Assembly: GCF_040807025.1 (NCBI RefSeq)
Contig: NC_090943.1
Coordinates: 140,764,764 to 140,828,763, forward strand
DNA from: Struthio camelus
Lineage: Eukaryota; Chordata; Aves; Struthioniformes; Struthionidae
Reading direction: 5' to 3'
DNA length: 64,000 bases
The position numbers were made by a program, and so were the translations under genes. The notes under the pieces were generated by a model, which was not told the DNA's origin, did no database searches, and was given only the letters and a program-made list of their open reading frames with translations. Positions 1 through 12,600 of this stretch are shown here, piece by piece. Positions within the stretch are counted from its first letter, which is position 1. Each line of letters opens with the position of its first letter.

Positions 1-3000
1 GATCCCAGGTGAAACCAGGATTAGGGCACCTGAAAATTAACCTTATTGCTAGAGAAACGATTACAGAATATTTAAGACCAGTAATTGTAAAGGAACTTTT
101 TAATATCTTTTCTGAAAAATACTTCCTCCACCAGCAGTGTTCCCTACTGTATTGAGACACTAGCACTGACTCAGATGAAGATGTGCCACCTAACAGAGGA
201 ACCAGGTACTGCTGACTGCAGCGCTTGAGGACTGTACGAACTACCCCAGCCCAGCCTTTCCCAGCCTGGGAGAGGAGATGTCAGGATGACTCCTGTTGGT
301 GAGGGCTGAACACCTTGCCCAAGTCACTTCACAGGAGCTTCTCCATTCTCAGTATCAAACTTCCCACAACCTTTTCCTCCCACAGTTCAATATATCACAA
401 AACGTGAGCAGGGCAATTTAATTGTAAGCAGGCCCCACTCCTCTTATATCCATCTGTTTGTTAAACTGTAAGCTGCTAATGTATTTTATACCTTGCATGG
501 ATAATACACATTCATTTTCCCTTAATCTCCAGACCCTTCCACAGTCTTCATTAACATGTTTGAAAGTTTAAATCTATTTTGTTTTCTAGTTCGTGTGTCA
601 TTAGCTCAGTGAGATTACTCGTTTTTCTAAATCTGTAAAATACATCTAAAACAAACTAACTTTTCTTTATACTTTCTCCTTTTAATTTGCTAAAACATAA
701 TTATGTAACACAAATTATTTATAATTATACAAAAAACTCTAGCTGCCTAAAACTGTTACACGTTGTTTATCAGAAATAAATGGAAAATTACCATTTCATT
801 ACTTTAATTAAACATGTCCAGCATCACAGGAACATATCTGCACAAATACAGCCTGGAAAGAAATTTCTAAAAACCTCAAAATTCAAGACTACTTGGATAC
901 TTCCAGCTAGGACTGTCAGGACTTGATTCAAGGCTCTTTAAGCTCTTTGAACCCAGGGAGAGTCCATACATTGTCTTTTATTCTTTTTGTTCCACTCTCA
1001 TAAAGGTAGCATCAGAATACTTGGAGATAAAGCTGAATTTTTACAACACAGCTAGCCTCCAAAGTCTGGGAGAACCCGGGCTCAGGAATGAAAGTCCAAA
1101 AATTATCCAGAGAAACGGTCGCAGACACCAGGAAAAAGTTGGCGACTCCTTACACTCCCTTTCTCCAGATCATGCTATCCCAAAGGAAACACTATTGTGT
1201 AGCGTTCCCATGTGCCACATGAATTCCGTTCCATTTTGTGACTTCTTTCCACTATCTCCTATTTAGACACACAGGACAGGGTCACAGCACCAAGCTTCAG
1301 GGGGCCACCAGGCACAGTACAATAATCCCACCTCGACACAACGTCAAAGCCCCTTCCCCATTTTGCTTACAGGCCGATAGCTGATAGTGGGGATAGACTG
1401 AGATCAGTGTGGTCGGTCATTTTAACCTCAAGATACATCACATAATGGTTCATCACTGGTGCAAATCACCCAAAGCCTCTCCCATGGCATTTGTATTTTT
1501 AAATAACATCACTAGGCAGATGGAGGTTGGTAGACCATAGCAACACCTCTTGAGACAACTCTCTTCTCACTCTGCTGCTGGATTTAGTTGTCATATCTAA
1601 AATTAATCTCCTCAGACACTGGTCCAACATGTTGCTTCCTAAGTCACCCTGAATCCTTTGAAATGTCATATGAACACTACTCAGAAAAAAAGCATGTGAG
1701 AGGGTCATCCAACACCTATTGGCCCCGAATTTAGGAAAACAGCGAGTAAATGTATCAGTAGACAGCCAGGAACTTTCTAAGAGTGCTGAGAACAAACATT
1801 TACTTATAAAAGCTTGATTACAGCCTTTACAATACTCTAAAAAGCTCTTTTGTAGGAAAGGCACTCTGAGGTTTTCTTGCCAGTTATGATTTTTATTTAT
1901 AGGCTAGCTCATACCTAGGCTTCAGCTCCCTGTTATGGATTGGATTTCCAGAATCTCCACTTCATAAAGGCTTGCTAGAAGCCTAATGTACACATGAAAT
2001 GGTCTGGATAAAAATGCTGGAGTCAAGACAAAAGACAAAAAAATCATCCTCTCTCCTCGCATCCTCCAGAAGATTTACAGAGATTCAGTGTAAGAGCACG
2101 TTTTACCGATAGTTTTTATTTTCAGGAGAAAACCTAATTCACTCATCCTATTGCATAAATGACAAGTCCGTCTCTGGGAGAGAAGTGAAGCTAGAAAAAA
2201 ACCTTGGCACATCATGCTTTTTAGGATCATGTTATTGACATGTTTTTACATAGCTACCCTCCCTGCTTTGCCAGCAATTCCTTACAACTCCTTCTCCTCT
2301 GGAAATGGTGTGTTATCGATCTTACATAGAGACAATGAAATGTGACTTATTCAGTGTCTGTTTCTGCTCAGTTGGCATTACACAGAGGCCAGAAAACAGC
2401 ATCTAGATGCATTCAAAAAAAAGAAAAAAAACAGGAATGTAATAAGCAGGTTTTCAGAGAGCTTAATATGGATGTGAATGAGGAATAAACAGAGGGTAAA
2501 AGTTACTGAGCAACAGAGATTTGTTCCAATTCTACCCATTCTGAGGGAGCAGCTAAGAAAGAGGCTTTTCAGCCTAAGTCAGAGAAAACTCAAGTTTCAG
2601 TCTCAGTATTAATTATCTCTTAGGAATCACAGGCCCAAGTTCACCAGAAGACAAAACGTTCTGATCCCAGGAGCACTGTACTACTACAGTGGGGACAGCA
2701 ATAAGGAAAAGACAAAGCCCTTTTTCTCTCTTCACACCAGCTGAGTACTGCTGACCACTTAAATCAGCTTTTGCAAGTCTACAGTAATACCAGAATGGGC
2801 AATTTCAGAACATGATCTTGCTTGTACTGACAGCAACGGTAACCTGATTTCAGTGTGACGGCTATCGGGGATCACCCTTACTCGAAGAAAAGCCAGAGGA
2901 TAAAGGTCACTAGAAGCATAATCCAAAACCGTCTTAGAGAGGACTCTGGGGAATGATGAATAATGAAAAAATGAGGTCTTCAACCCTAGGTGCTCTACCA

Positions 3001-3836
3001 AGATTTACTGGGAAGCAGACAATCCGCACAGCATCCCTGCGCTCCTTACCCAACTCCAAGTCCTTCAGCCCTTCTCCAAAGGAGCCGGGTTCCCTCAGGC
3101 CCTTTCTGCTGCCAGAGAGAGTTCTTAAAGCCTCGCTGTAGCTTGCCTCCTTTTCTGCAGCGTCAGGTTATTAAAGGGCCTGTATTCCTCTGCCTGCCCC
3201 CACAAACATAAATCCTCGTTTTACATTGCTTTTCCTTTAACACTAAACATAAAAGAATGTACTTTTATTAGAGTTTTATCTTTGCTTAGGCTTCTAACAA
3301 TCCATACAGAACATTCTGTTATTATGGCCCCTTCTGGAGGTAGAGGCATATAAGCTGTTTGTGCTTGGCTGCATACATTGGTATTTTTATATTTTTGTGC
3401 GTCTTTATCTGTACAATATCTCTGAATAGATTTGAAAATTGTTTCCAAGAATTAATTCATTCAAATAAATCTAGAGAAAAATTGATCTGCTACACGCGTA
3501 CTTCCTCATCACTTGAACTTTCACATTCAGTGAGGTTTTGAGTGTTTAATTTTGGCCATTTGTTTTAATTTGGCCACTACTGTTAAAAGGCCACGTCCCA
3601 CATTTGGCCCTGTTAGGATGTAGTTTGCTCCAGTTTAAGTGGGTATGAGGCACAGCATTTTCACATCACAGAAATGCTTCTCTTCTTTTTTTTTCCTAAT
3701 GTAAATTTTGCAATGCTAATTCCTTTCATAAGAGACACAGGGATAAGTGGTGGTTTACAGTTCAAGCTTCCCCTGGTACCCATAAATATTTATTGTTTCT
3801 TGCCCTGTTTCAAGGCACAGAATAATTTCATCTTCC
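1..3836. other. AT-rich non-coding stretch, no gene seen
   Basis: No open frame with coding-like composition, RNA gene or recognisable repeat stands out here. The longest open frame, about 120 codons on the minus strand near 1.5-1.9 kb, resembles no family I know and is within chance length. Near 310-340 there is a short stretch like the MIR phrase 'CTTGCCCAAGTCACTT', too short to call. A-rich runs occur at 2415-2431. It is most simply intergenic or intronic spacer. Confidence 0.6.
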
Positions 3837-3837
3837 T

Positions 3838-3869
3838 GGGGGGGGGGGGGGGAGGGGGGGGAGGGAAGG
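3838..3869 (+). repeat. poly(G) tract, G-quadruplex-prone
   Basis: Fifteen consecutive G residues (3838-3852) are followed by G-runs of eight and three split by single A residues, and then another GGG. Four or more G-runs this close together can form a DNA or RNA G-quadruplex on the plus strand. Such tracts are also prone to length slippage and sequencing error, so the exact run length should be treated with caution. Confidence 0.85.
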
Positions 3870-4224
3870 GATGTGGAAGGGAGAACATCATCTTTAAAGT
3901 ATAAACGTGAAGAAAATGAAAACAGATGCATGGAAAGGAAAAGAGAAGCTGGTGGGAACATTACTGAACTGAAGCACATTTTCCCTAGGAGATGACAGCA
4001 TTGTGCACTTCCTTAAGACTTCCCACAGACAGACAACTCCCCTGTGGAAAAGTTCTCAGGAGGAGGTGGAACGTAACCTCGGGGAAGAGGAACAAATTGG
4101 GAATGTGTCACATTCCCCAGCGAAGCTTCGAACTTTGAATTTGCATTGTCCTGTCTCTAATTAAAACTCAGCTCGGTCCCTGCAAACCAAAGAGGAACAT
4201 GTCTCCAAGGAAGAAAACAGAAGG

Positions 4225-4760
4225 ACGGTCTAATGCTGTTTACTCGCCGCAGGCCCGCCAGCGAGAGACACGCTTTCCAGCAGGGCGATCGCAGTCTGCT
4301 CTGAGCTGACAGAGTGACATGATGACTGGGCTTTGAAGATAGAGCAGCAGTGTTTATGCAGCGCGCAGGCAGCAGCGGTGGAGAAGGGAGGAAGGGGGAG
4401 GAGGTGCCGGGAGGGAGACCGGGAAACTGTAACTCATTGTGGATGGGCTGAACTGGCCTGGGTGGCAAGCTCTTAAAGCCGAGAACATTCATCAACCTGC
4501 CGAGTGGGCCCGACATGCTGGAGCCACGGCTTCTCCCTCTCTAACTGTGTCAAGCATGATCTAGTCCAACTGTGCGGAGACAGCGCAGCCAGGCCAGACG
4601 AGCTCTGGTCAGTGCAAATAATCGCAGCCCTGACTCCCGTCTCGGTTACTCAGCAGAGCCTGGCCGCAGAACACAGGCTTCTCACAGGAAGTTTACGTCA
4701 GTTCTCCTTCGCCCCAGCTTTCGCACACACGCACACAGGCACACACACGCGCGCGCACCC
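4225..4760. promoter_or_regulatory. CpG-rich block, candidate promoter or enhancer
   Basis: I count about 32 CpG dinucleotides in some 540 bases, an observed/expected ratio of roughly 0.7 by eye, against almost none in the flanking kilobases. The block contains GCGATCGC, GCGCGC and a CRE-like TTACGTCA at 4693-4700. There is no clear TATA box. CpG density of this sort is typical of vertebrate promoters or orphan CpG islands. A GC-rich candidate exon lies 400 bases downstream on the plus strand, which would fit a promoter firing in that direction, but no first exon with a convincing donor can be fixed. The last 35 bases overlap a CA/CG tract that inflates the count. Promoter identity is inferred. 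Confidence 0.4.
4724..4757. repeat. CA/CG alternating purine-pyrimidine tract
   Basis: A run of CA dinucleotides, slightly interrupted, passes into CGCGCGCG. Alternating purine-pyrimidine DNA of this kind can adopt the Z-form, and it sits at the edge of the CpG-rich block. It is short and imperfect, so it is a modest microsatellite at most. Confidence 0.8.
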
Positions 4761-4837
4761 AGCCAAATTAATCCGCAGCCTAATTCCCTTTAAATCACTG
4801 GAGTTACACCCCGAGATTAATTTAACTCAGTCTTGTC

Positions 4838-4965
4838 AGTGTTACATGCCCATTCACATTAAAAGCCCTCTTTGGTCTCACATCACCTCTAAATCAGCGT
4901 AATGCCACTGGCTCCAGCAGTTACTCCTGAGTAGCACCAGTGTGAGAGGAGAATCAGGCCCTCAG
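4838..4965 (+). repeat. relic of an old amniote short repeat
   Basis: The stretch reads 'CTAAATCAGCGTAATGCCACTGG..', then 'AGTTACTCC', then 'CACCAGTGTGAG', then 'AATCAGGCCC'. This is the order of phrases I know from a short, partly fold-back interspersed repeat common in turtles, crocodiles and birds (CATTGAAGTCAATGGAGTTACTCC...TTACACCAGTGTAA...AATCAGGCCC). The family name is not certain to me. Divergence is high, so it is an old insertion. Confidence 0.55.
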
Positions 4966-5140
4966 GCTTCTCCCAGTTCTTCAAACAAGGCAAACCAAGT
5001 TTTCTGTTTTCTTCCATTTTATGAGGTAACTTGGGTTAAGTTCTCGTATTAATTTTTGTAACCCTGCTGTAACGATGGTGCTCCCTAACATAGGGTTATT
5101 AAATGCTTTATAAGCTTTATATCGACTACTGTCTTTGCAG

Positions 5141-5297
5141 AAGTGCCGCAGCGCTCCACGCCTGCCTCCGGGAACCAGCTGCTGCAGGGTGATGCACTGA
5201 GGCTGCTGCATGCAGCATCGCTCCCGCTACAGTGCTCTCAGGGGCAAGGCAGCCTGCTGGTGGCTCACTTCCAGGGCACCGTGCTTTGCATTTGCTG
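5141..5297 (+). CDS. candidate internal exon, GC-rich, unidentified
   Basis: A 157-base segment is bounded by an acceptor-like CTGTCTTTGCAG at its left and by CTG|GTAAGG at its right. One of its three plus-strand frames is open through 51 codons, starting with two bases of a split codon and ending with two. Third positions in that frame are about three-quarters G or C, against AT-rich flanks, which is what coding sequence in such a region would show. The predicted peptide runs VPQRSTPASGNQ... to ...FQGTVLCIC and matches no domain I know. The other two frames carry stops. It may instead be a non-coding exon or simply a GC-rich patch. The downstream location relative to the CpG-rich block is suggestive. 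Confidence 0.25.
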
Positions 5298-5399
5298 GTA
5301 AGGCTGTGGCAAGAGCCATTAAAAAGCCAAAGTATCCAGGCATGAGGGCAAATCTCCATTTTCAGCTTACCTACTGCACTCAGTGGACAGGGGACTGAC

Positions 5400-7885
5400 G
5401 CACCACCTGAACATGGCTGCTTTCCTGAAGTTGCCTGATATGTCTGAGCTGCAACACCTAGCCATGTCACCGGGAGTTAGCTCACAGCTTTAGCTCTAAA
5501 CTTCCTGCACTTGGTCTGTTTAAAGCAGAGCCAGAACACTATTTTATTGATGGGGTTGGAGAGAATGATTTGCTCAACTTCAAAGCTTTTGTCTGAAGCA
5601 TTTTAAGTTTTTTTCTGTGGAGTCTTATTTAAATAAGCACTTTGAAAATACACATAATAATAGGATGTCCTAAATGTATGCAATTTTCCCAAAATGGTAG
5701 GCCATATATCATATAAACTCATTTCTGATATTTTTTCCACATCATTTCCAAAATGTCATTGGTCTTTCTGTTTCGTTGGAGTTCATATGTCCTAACATGC
5801 CTACAAAAAATAATAGATTTCTATATTATTGCTATTTGTTATTCAGCAATGTGGCTTTTATCCCTAAGGAGAAGATACAATGAAATATGAACTATAGTTC
5901 TTTTATCTCGAAGAATATCAATACATTTTATAAATACAGGTCCTGTATTAGCAACACATCTATATTCAGAGAGTACTTAGCATGTTTTAGCTTCAGATAC
6001 GTGCTCACATCCTCCTGAAGTCAATGGGACCTAACCACACGACCAAAACAGAGGAGTGCCGCTTCTGTAAGAGTAGACCTCGACACAGCCATAATACTTT
6101 CCTCGAATGGTCTCTTAAAAGGGTATTTCTGTATTAGAATTATTCCACCATCACCACAATGCAGGGTTTGTTTGGCGTGGCACAAAGTAGTACCTAGTGT
6201 ATCAGGGCAAAAAGGGAAATGGAATTCTCTTTTCAAACGAAACGACAGGGGCGATTTTAGATGGACAAACAGAATTATCCAAAGAGGCATTCTGCCAAGA
6301 AAAAAAAGGATTAATAACGCTATACTTAAAGAAATACATGGTCAAGAGCTCAGTACAATATTCATCCAAGTTATGGAAGCTCCAATGGTACTATTTTAAG
6401 CTTTGTTGTCAATTCAATACCAACTGAGGAGGGCTAGGACAGGCATACTGATGATTTCATCTCGAAAACACAAGACGCAGAGCATGACAGTGATGTATAC
6501 CAGGATAAGAGAAAAAGAAGTCCTGTAAATCTGAGAAATTTACCTCTGAGAGAGATTTGCACTGAAACCACTTCTTGCAATAGTTAAGTGTCAGAAGGAC
6601 CCTTAACCTCTGATATCAAGCCAGCCCAGTCCTGCTCAGTGTGCAAGATCCGAGAGGATAACATAATAGAATGATTCCCATTGCCTCCAACAGGAAATAC
6701 TATTATGCACTATCTTAAAGGTGTCTCTCATGTTTATGCATGAACACACCTCTGCACAGTCAGGCTCAACTCCAGCACTCTGATCTCTCTGCACATGTAA
6801 TTAGCACTAATCAGTCTAGCATTTACCTAAGTGACCCCACTGCATTCTGAGGACAGCATTTTCTGTTCTCAGCATTGATACAAGTGGAGAAGCAACAGCT
6901 ATTAGCAGTCAATTTAAAGACACCTTCATTGCAATCAGCAATGGCAACTTCTTCTGTAGCAAAGCAGGTGGGAAACCAATGGAAGCATTAGATTTAGAGT
7001 GGTATTGTTCGAGTTTATAGTGTAGCTGCTGCATCCTTAAGAAATAACATCAGGCTGGTGTCTGGAAAACATCATCTGCTGTGCAGGTACTCTCTCTGTC
7101 AGCTGTTGTAGTACAAAGGACAACAGTGAAAGATTACACATGATGTTTCACACTAAAAGACTACTGTTCCATCAAACTGTTCCACTTCTAGAACTAAGTA
7201 ATATCAGAAACCTCAGCAGGGGAAAAAAAAAAACTAGAAAACGTGCAAGCATATAGCTATACTCTAACCAATGCAGCAATTCTGCCAAAATTTACAGAAA
7301 GACTAAAAAAAATACTTCAGAGAAATAAGTCCTGCATTACCTCTCCAAGGTGACCATACATGTGATAACTTTCTTCAATCTGTCACTGTTGATTAAAAAA
7401 AGCCAAAAACCTATTAAAAGAGAAACATGTTTTCTTCAGAAAACCTCTTTAAAAAGTTTGGTGAAATTGCTGGCTTAAGATGAACCTATTAAAGGATGAG
7501 TATAGGCAAGTTTTGAAAAATATTTAGGGATTAAAAATGCTTTACCAAAGTGCCAGCAGTCACAGAGCACTATTTATGCTAGGTGGCTGCCCAGTATTAA
7601 ATGATACATATTAAAAAGGCTTCAACTAGTCAGATAACATCCAAATTATAAATGAATCCAAGCCAAAATCTTGGATCCAGATGCCCACAAGCTTAGATAT
7701 TTATGAAAACCGAATCCAAATTGAACATGGTTTCATAGCTAACAAAAGAATAACAAATAGCTGTTGCTAGTTACTGGACCTGTCCTATATTATTAATTGT
7801 GAAGCAGCCTTGCCAGCTCCCCTGATCATCTTGTGCTCTGCTCTCACAAAAATCAGTACTTTTCTTGAAGTCCCAGCTGCTGGAG
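5400..7885. other. non-coding stretch, no gene seen
   Basis: AT-rich sequence without a supported gene or clear repeat. Around 6013-6035 it contains 'GAAGTCAATGGGACCTAA', a phrase shared with the old sauropsid fold-back repeats elsewhere in the window, but the rest of the element cannot be traced. A possible 45-base minus-strand microexon at 7341-7385 is discussed in the findings. Confidence 0.5.
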
Positions 7886-7888
7886 TCT

Positions 7889-7936
7889 GAATATATATGA
7901 ATATATATATAAAAGGAATATATGAATATATATAAA
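7889..7936. repeat. AT-rich tandem repeat
   Basis: Three copies of a unit close to GAATATATAT are spread over about 48 bases with a short A/G interruption. It is a simple low-complexity tandem array, likely variable between individuals. No gene is associated with it. Confidence 0.8.
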
Positions 7937-9120
7937 AATCTCATCTTTCTCTCTCTTCCCTTTCTTTTAATGACAAGTTTATAGCAGCCAGAGTTGCAGT
8001 GAAGTACTTGCAAACGCAACAGCTGTAGGGTTAAAGAGAAATTAACCTCCCTTTTTTAACAAATTTCAAAATCCAAGAGGATGTCAGTGGTAGGATTTAG
8101 CATAATTTTTGAGTGCCAGGGCCTGAAAGTTCTAACGTTGAAAACACATTGTATGTTACAACCACTACCTAATTCACTCTCACAGTAGAGTACAACAAGT
8201 ATGTCTTTTCTGTACAGAAATGGAAATTCAGATCTTGACCCCACTTCCTATAAAGTCTAAGGAGAAACTCCAGGTTTACTTTCATTAAATTTTTGGTACA
8301 AGAACTGAGCTTACAATGCAGTGTGTCTTATGTAAGGACACACAACACAAACTGACTGAGATAATGCACCTTAGTAGGCTATTATCTATCAAGAAAGTGG
8401 TGGTTACTGGCTGTGGCAGTGCTCTTAGTGTATCCAAACTGTGAGATACTCTCAAAGTAAAATGCTTATTCTGTAGCTGACATCAGAAGTGCCCCTGACC
8501 TAGGAGTTAGAGGAGATGACAAGCAGGAGCAGAATCAACAGCACAATGAGAATCAGAGATTCTAGGTGTATAGCTGCATTACTGATCCAGTTCTAAACCT
8601 ACCCTTTTTAAAACTTTAATTTAGCAGATAAATGGTCCTCAACCTGACTGAAATCCATAATAAAGTACATCTGGCTTCTAGCCAGGTGGATAAAATTACA
8701 AATATTGGTCCACTGCATCCACATCCATTTAGTAAAGCAGAAAATAAATGCATTATAATAAGAGTGCCATAGGATCTGTACCTTTAGCTTTGCAAATGAA
8801 CATCCCTTGATGTTTAATTTTCTGTGAGTTCCTCCGCATTTAGGTACCAGCAGGAGACCATTAGACTGTGACTGTGACTCAGTTCTGACGACATTATCTT
8901 AAACTTTTCCCAGTTGTCCATCCTCACCCCTGTTGTGCTGCTACCATCTATTAACATTCCATCAACAACAATGAAAGAAGTTAGAACTGAGTACATTAAC
9001 GTGGTAATAAAGCTGGTGTGTTTACACCTGGACACATATACATGCTTGGCAGTAACTATACAGTTAAGTAGCTGGATCACATCATGCCAGTTCCTCACAA
9101 GGCCTGTCTGAGGTGTTTTG

Positions 9121-9600
9121 CATTTATAATTCATGGAAGCACAGATTTTTATGGTCAGAAGAAATCACTAGATCGTCTGGGCTCCCCTTTTCTATTATAA
9201 AGGCCACACAATTGCACGCACTTACTCCTGTTGTTAACCCAATTACTTGTGTTGCACTGTCTTCCAAAAAGACATCCAAAGACTTCAAAAGATGCTAAAC
9301 CCACTTCTCCCTTGGAGGTTTATTCCAACAGCTAATCACTCTAAGTGTTACACAACTAATGTAGGCTGGGGACTAGTAAAGCTTAGTCCCCTACAGATTT
9401 CTGTTTCATGGTTGATTGACTTCAATGCCTAACAAGCTGTGAGCTCTGATTCAAGTTTCTTTCCATTTATGGAACATTTTTAAGGTTTCTTCTCCAACCC
9501 CTTTGTGGATACTCTGGTATCTAATAATGTGACAACTCTCTACAGCCCTGACAGTACTTAGAATATTATAGGCCTCTGTTAGGATTCTTATGAGAGGTTT
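9121..9600 (-). mobile_element. CR1-type LINE relic, 3' end
   Basis: The plus strand reads 'AATTCATGGAAGCACAGATTTTTATGGTCAGAAGAAATCACTAGATCGTCTGG' in pieces that line up with the reverse complement of amniote CR1 3' ends (TCATAGATTTTAAGGCCAGAAGGGACCATTATGATCATCTAG...). It continues with counterparts of '..AAAACATCCAGTCTTGATTTAAAGATTTCAA..', '..GGAGAATCCACCACGTCCC..' and '..TTCCAATGGTTAATTACCCTCACTG..'. CR1 elements are non-LTR retrotransposons that are usually 5'-truncated, and this copy sits on the minus strand with its 3' terminus near 9121. It has many substitutions and small gaps and encodes nothing intact. The right boundary is fuzzy. Confidence 0.8.
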
Positions 9601-12600
9601 CACCTACCCTTGACCATATACTTTCAAGAAATCTGTAGAAACATAACTGCTTTTAAACCTCTTCCTCCTTTGCCAAGGCTGGCTGCAGAGAAACAAGTTC
9701 AGAAGTTATTGGAGGCACCTGTGCACGTTTATGCATGCATACATACACAGCATGGTTACCTCTTTTTTTCTAAATGTTTGCACCTTGTTTCTGAGAGGTA
9801 TTTGTCACTCTCTTCCTCAGTATGTCTTTCTTCTCCAAATTCAAGTGCCCATTAGCACCCAGAATTTGCTCTGTATTATCTGTAATATGCACGCACACAC
9901 TATTCTTTTTAATATGGCGAAAACCTTGAGTTCCTTCTATTTACTACCCTGTTATATTTTTTTCTCTTTTCTGTACTACCGCCAATTTTTCCTAGCGCAG
10001 ATGTCATGAATTGAAGAAGGGCCCATATGCCCAAAAGTTTTTCCATATTTTTCCAAGTATGTTAGCTGGTCCAAAAAAAAATTGTAGCCTTTCCTGCAAA
10101 TCTTACTTGTATACTTAGACCACCACAGTTATAATAACATTGCTAAGAGGCAAGAACAGTATGCAGCATCTTCAGCGTTAATCTCCCCAATGTCAGACAG
10201 AGAGGCAAAAACATCTCCTTATGCTACTCACAACTCCCCTTCTTATATATCAAAGGACCACATCAGTCTTTTCCCAGAACATCTCACTGGGAACTCATGT
10301 CGAGTGACTTGTCTTCTTTGACCTCTAAATCCTTTCCAGAGCTTTCTAAGACACAGTCTTCCTATTGTTTGGAAAGCAACTGCTGACATTCCCGAAAGTG
10401 CAACACTATCCATATTACCCTAGAAGAAACGTTTGTTGCAACTAATTATTTTGGATGGAAAACTAATCTACAGCCAAGTTTCCAAACAATCAATGAAAGA
10501 AAGAACCAACAGCATTATTTTTAAAAATTAGGGAGACTGAAGATACTATACTATTCTTAACATGCTAAAATTATTCTTTGATATTGTTGTAGAGATGGAA
10601 AGAGTAGAAATGGTGCTTCACATGCCAATTTTAATGATTTTTTTTCTTTTTTTTTTTTTGAGGAAGGGAGGGACAGAAAAAATATTTTGCAAAATTCTGC
10701 AATTTCCCCTCATCTTTCCCATATTTTAGACTGGCTTTATTCAGTAGTACTGAAAACCAAGCCTTACATGTCTGAAGCTAGTGAATTGAAATTGTGTGAC
10801 TCAAAATTAAAGGCCATTTTGAAAATATGAGGTGTGGCTTCACTATACCTTGGCTTCCCTTTCAGTAATTATGATGATAAAAATGAATTCATATCTCATA
10901 GGGGTGCAAAAAGACATTGCGGTGAACCTCTTCGAGGGTCTCAGAGAAAAGCAGATCTATTATCACTGAAGTGTGTTTAAACACTTTTGTTATTGTTTTG
11001 CATTTTGCTTTTAACCAAATTATCTCTTCAAGAGTTCTTTTTATTAACCAGTTCCATTGCATATAACCACTGTCAGATTTGCTAATTTTAAAAAAGTCAC
11101 CTGTTTGACACTATACTCTTTTGCATCTATAATGCAATCTAATAAAGTCAGAAGAAAAACTAGTAATTTTCTTGTGGGAAAACTACAGCTAACTTTGACT
11201 GGGCTGTTTGACAGGAAAATAAAGCTATGCAATGCTCATCTTGATGATTATATACCAGATCCTGAGACAACCATTCTGTTTGCAGATTGGCTTCTTGAAG
11301 AGCTGTCTGTCTACAGCAAAGTACTGAGAACTCTCAGCTCCCGTCAGATAAGAAGGAACTTGCTACACTGAACCCTAACTGTGAGGAAATGGTTCACGGA
11401 AGAACCTCTGAACAGGAAAGATATTTGGATGGCTTTCTAGCGACAGTCCTGTCTGTCTTACGTATCATATCATTTATCAAAGGCATACAGCCAGGTTCCA
11501 AAAAAATAGGACGACGGTTAAGGAAAAGTGTTGATGGAATGTTTATCAAGTTGCTTTTGACTGAAGCTTTGAAAGAAGATTAAATTTTGAAGTGCAATAC
11601 ACTAAAGATTTGATTTTCCTTTATAGCTTAGCTAGAAATATGTAAATGGCCCTCATTGTAAATGAGAATCAAGCCTTTTATTTTACAGAAATTAATGGGT
11701 ATTCTCTGTCCTGATGGTTCTAGCAGTTTAATAGTTATAGAGAACTGACGCTGCAACACTAATGCATAGTCATGACCTGCTGCATCAAGTCATTTTCATG
11801 ATCAGAACCCAATAATGGCTCATTTGTACAGTTGTTAATATTAAACAACAAAACCAATAAAAAAAAAAGAAGTTAGACAAAGTCTAAGCTGGACCCGAGG
11901 CAATACATAAATTTGCTGAGACTGCAAAGCCAGCACTTACAGCATCCATGGAGGAAGAACGCCAAGAGATGCAAACCGGGCTTCTAACCATGGAAGCTAA
12001 TTAGCTCTACTTTTAGCTAGAAGGGGATTTCTATTTAATATTCACCCAGGTTTTAGGTTACAGTGATTTAAGATTACAGACAGGAAAACTGTACCTGGAA
12101 AATTTGGTTTCAGGCCTTAAACAGAGGGAAAAAAACATATGACTAGATAAAATACTGAGGCAGCCCTAAGGATGCATAGGTATGCTTTTTACAGCCATGT
12201 TTGAAGAACTATTTCTCATGAGATTGCAAACAAAGAGATACATTAGTGCAGGAGAGGTTAATTAGTAACAGATAATTCCCATGCATTGCACAATGCATTC
12301 ATCTCCCTCAACTCAGCACATTTTCTTGAAGCATGAGTTCTTATCGGTCAAAATTGCATATGCATGATCTCTCCCAATGTTAAGACTATAATCTTCAGGT
12401 CTTTGAATCGGTATTGAGGCATTCAGGATGTGAGTAATGCAACAAAGTTTCTAACATGGCATCACTCCTGATCTGAACACTTCAGTTCAAGCCATTGACA
12501 ATGAACATGGGCGATCTACTTCTGATTTTTTCAGCTTTGGGAACAAGCCCATGGGAAATATGGTCAATGAAAGCTACAGGTGCACAATATAACCTATGAA

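Noticed and set aside
1499..1864. 121-codon minus-strand open frame that first looked like a transposase remnant
   Set aside because: No catalytic motif spacing, terminal inverted repeats or similarity that I can defend.
3674..3904. Open frame encoding a poly-glycine run
   Set aside because: The glycine run is just the poly(G) tract read in frame.
11057..11583. Two consecutive plus-strand open frames considered as a broken gene
   Set aside because: They are in different phases, AT-ending codons dominate, and neither resembles a known protein.
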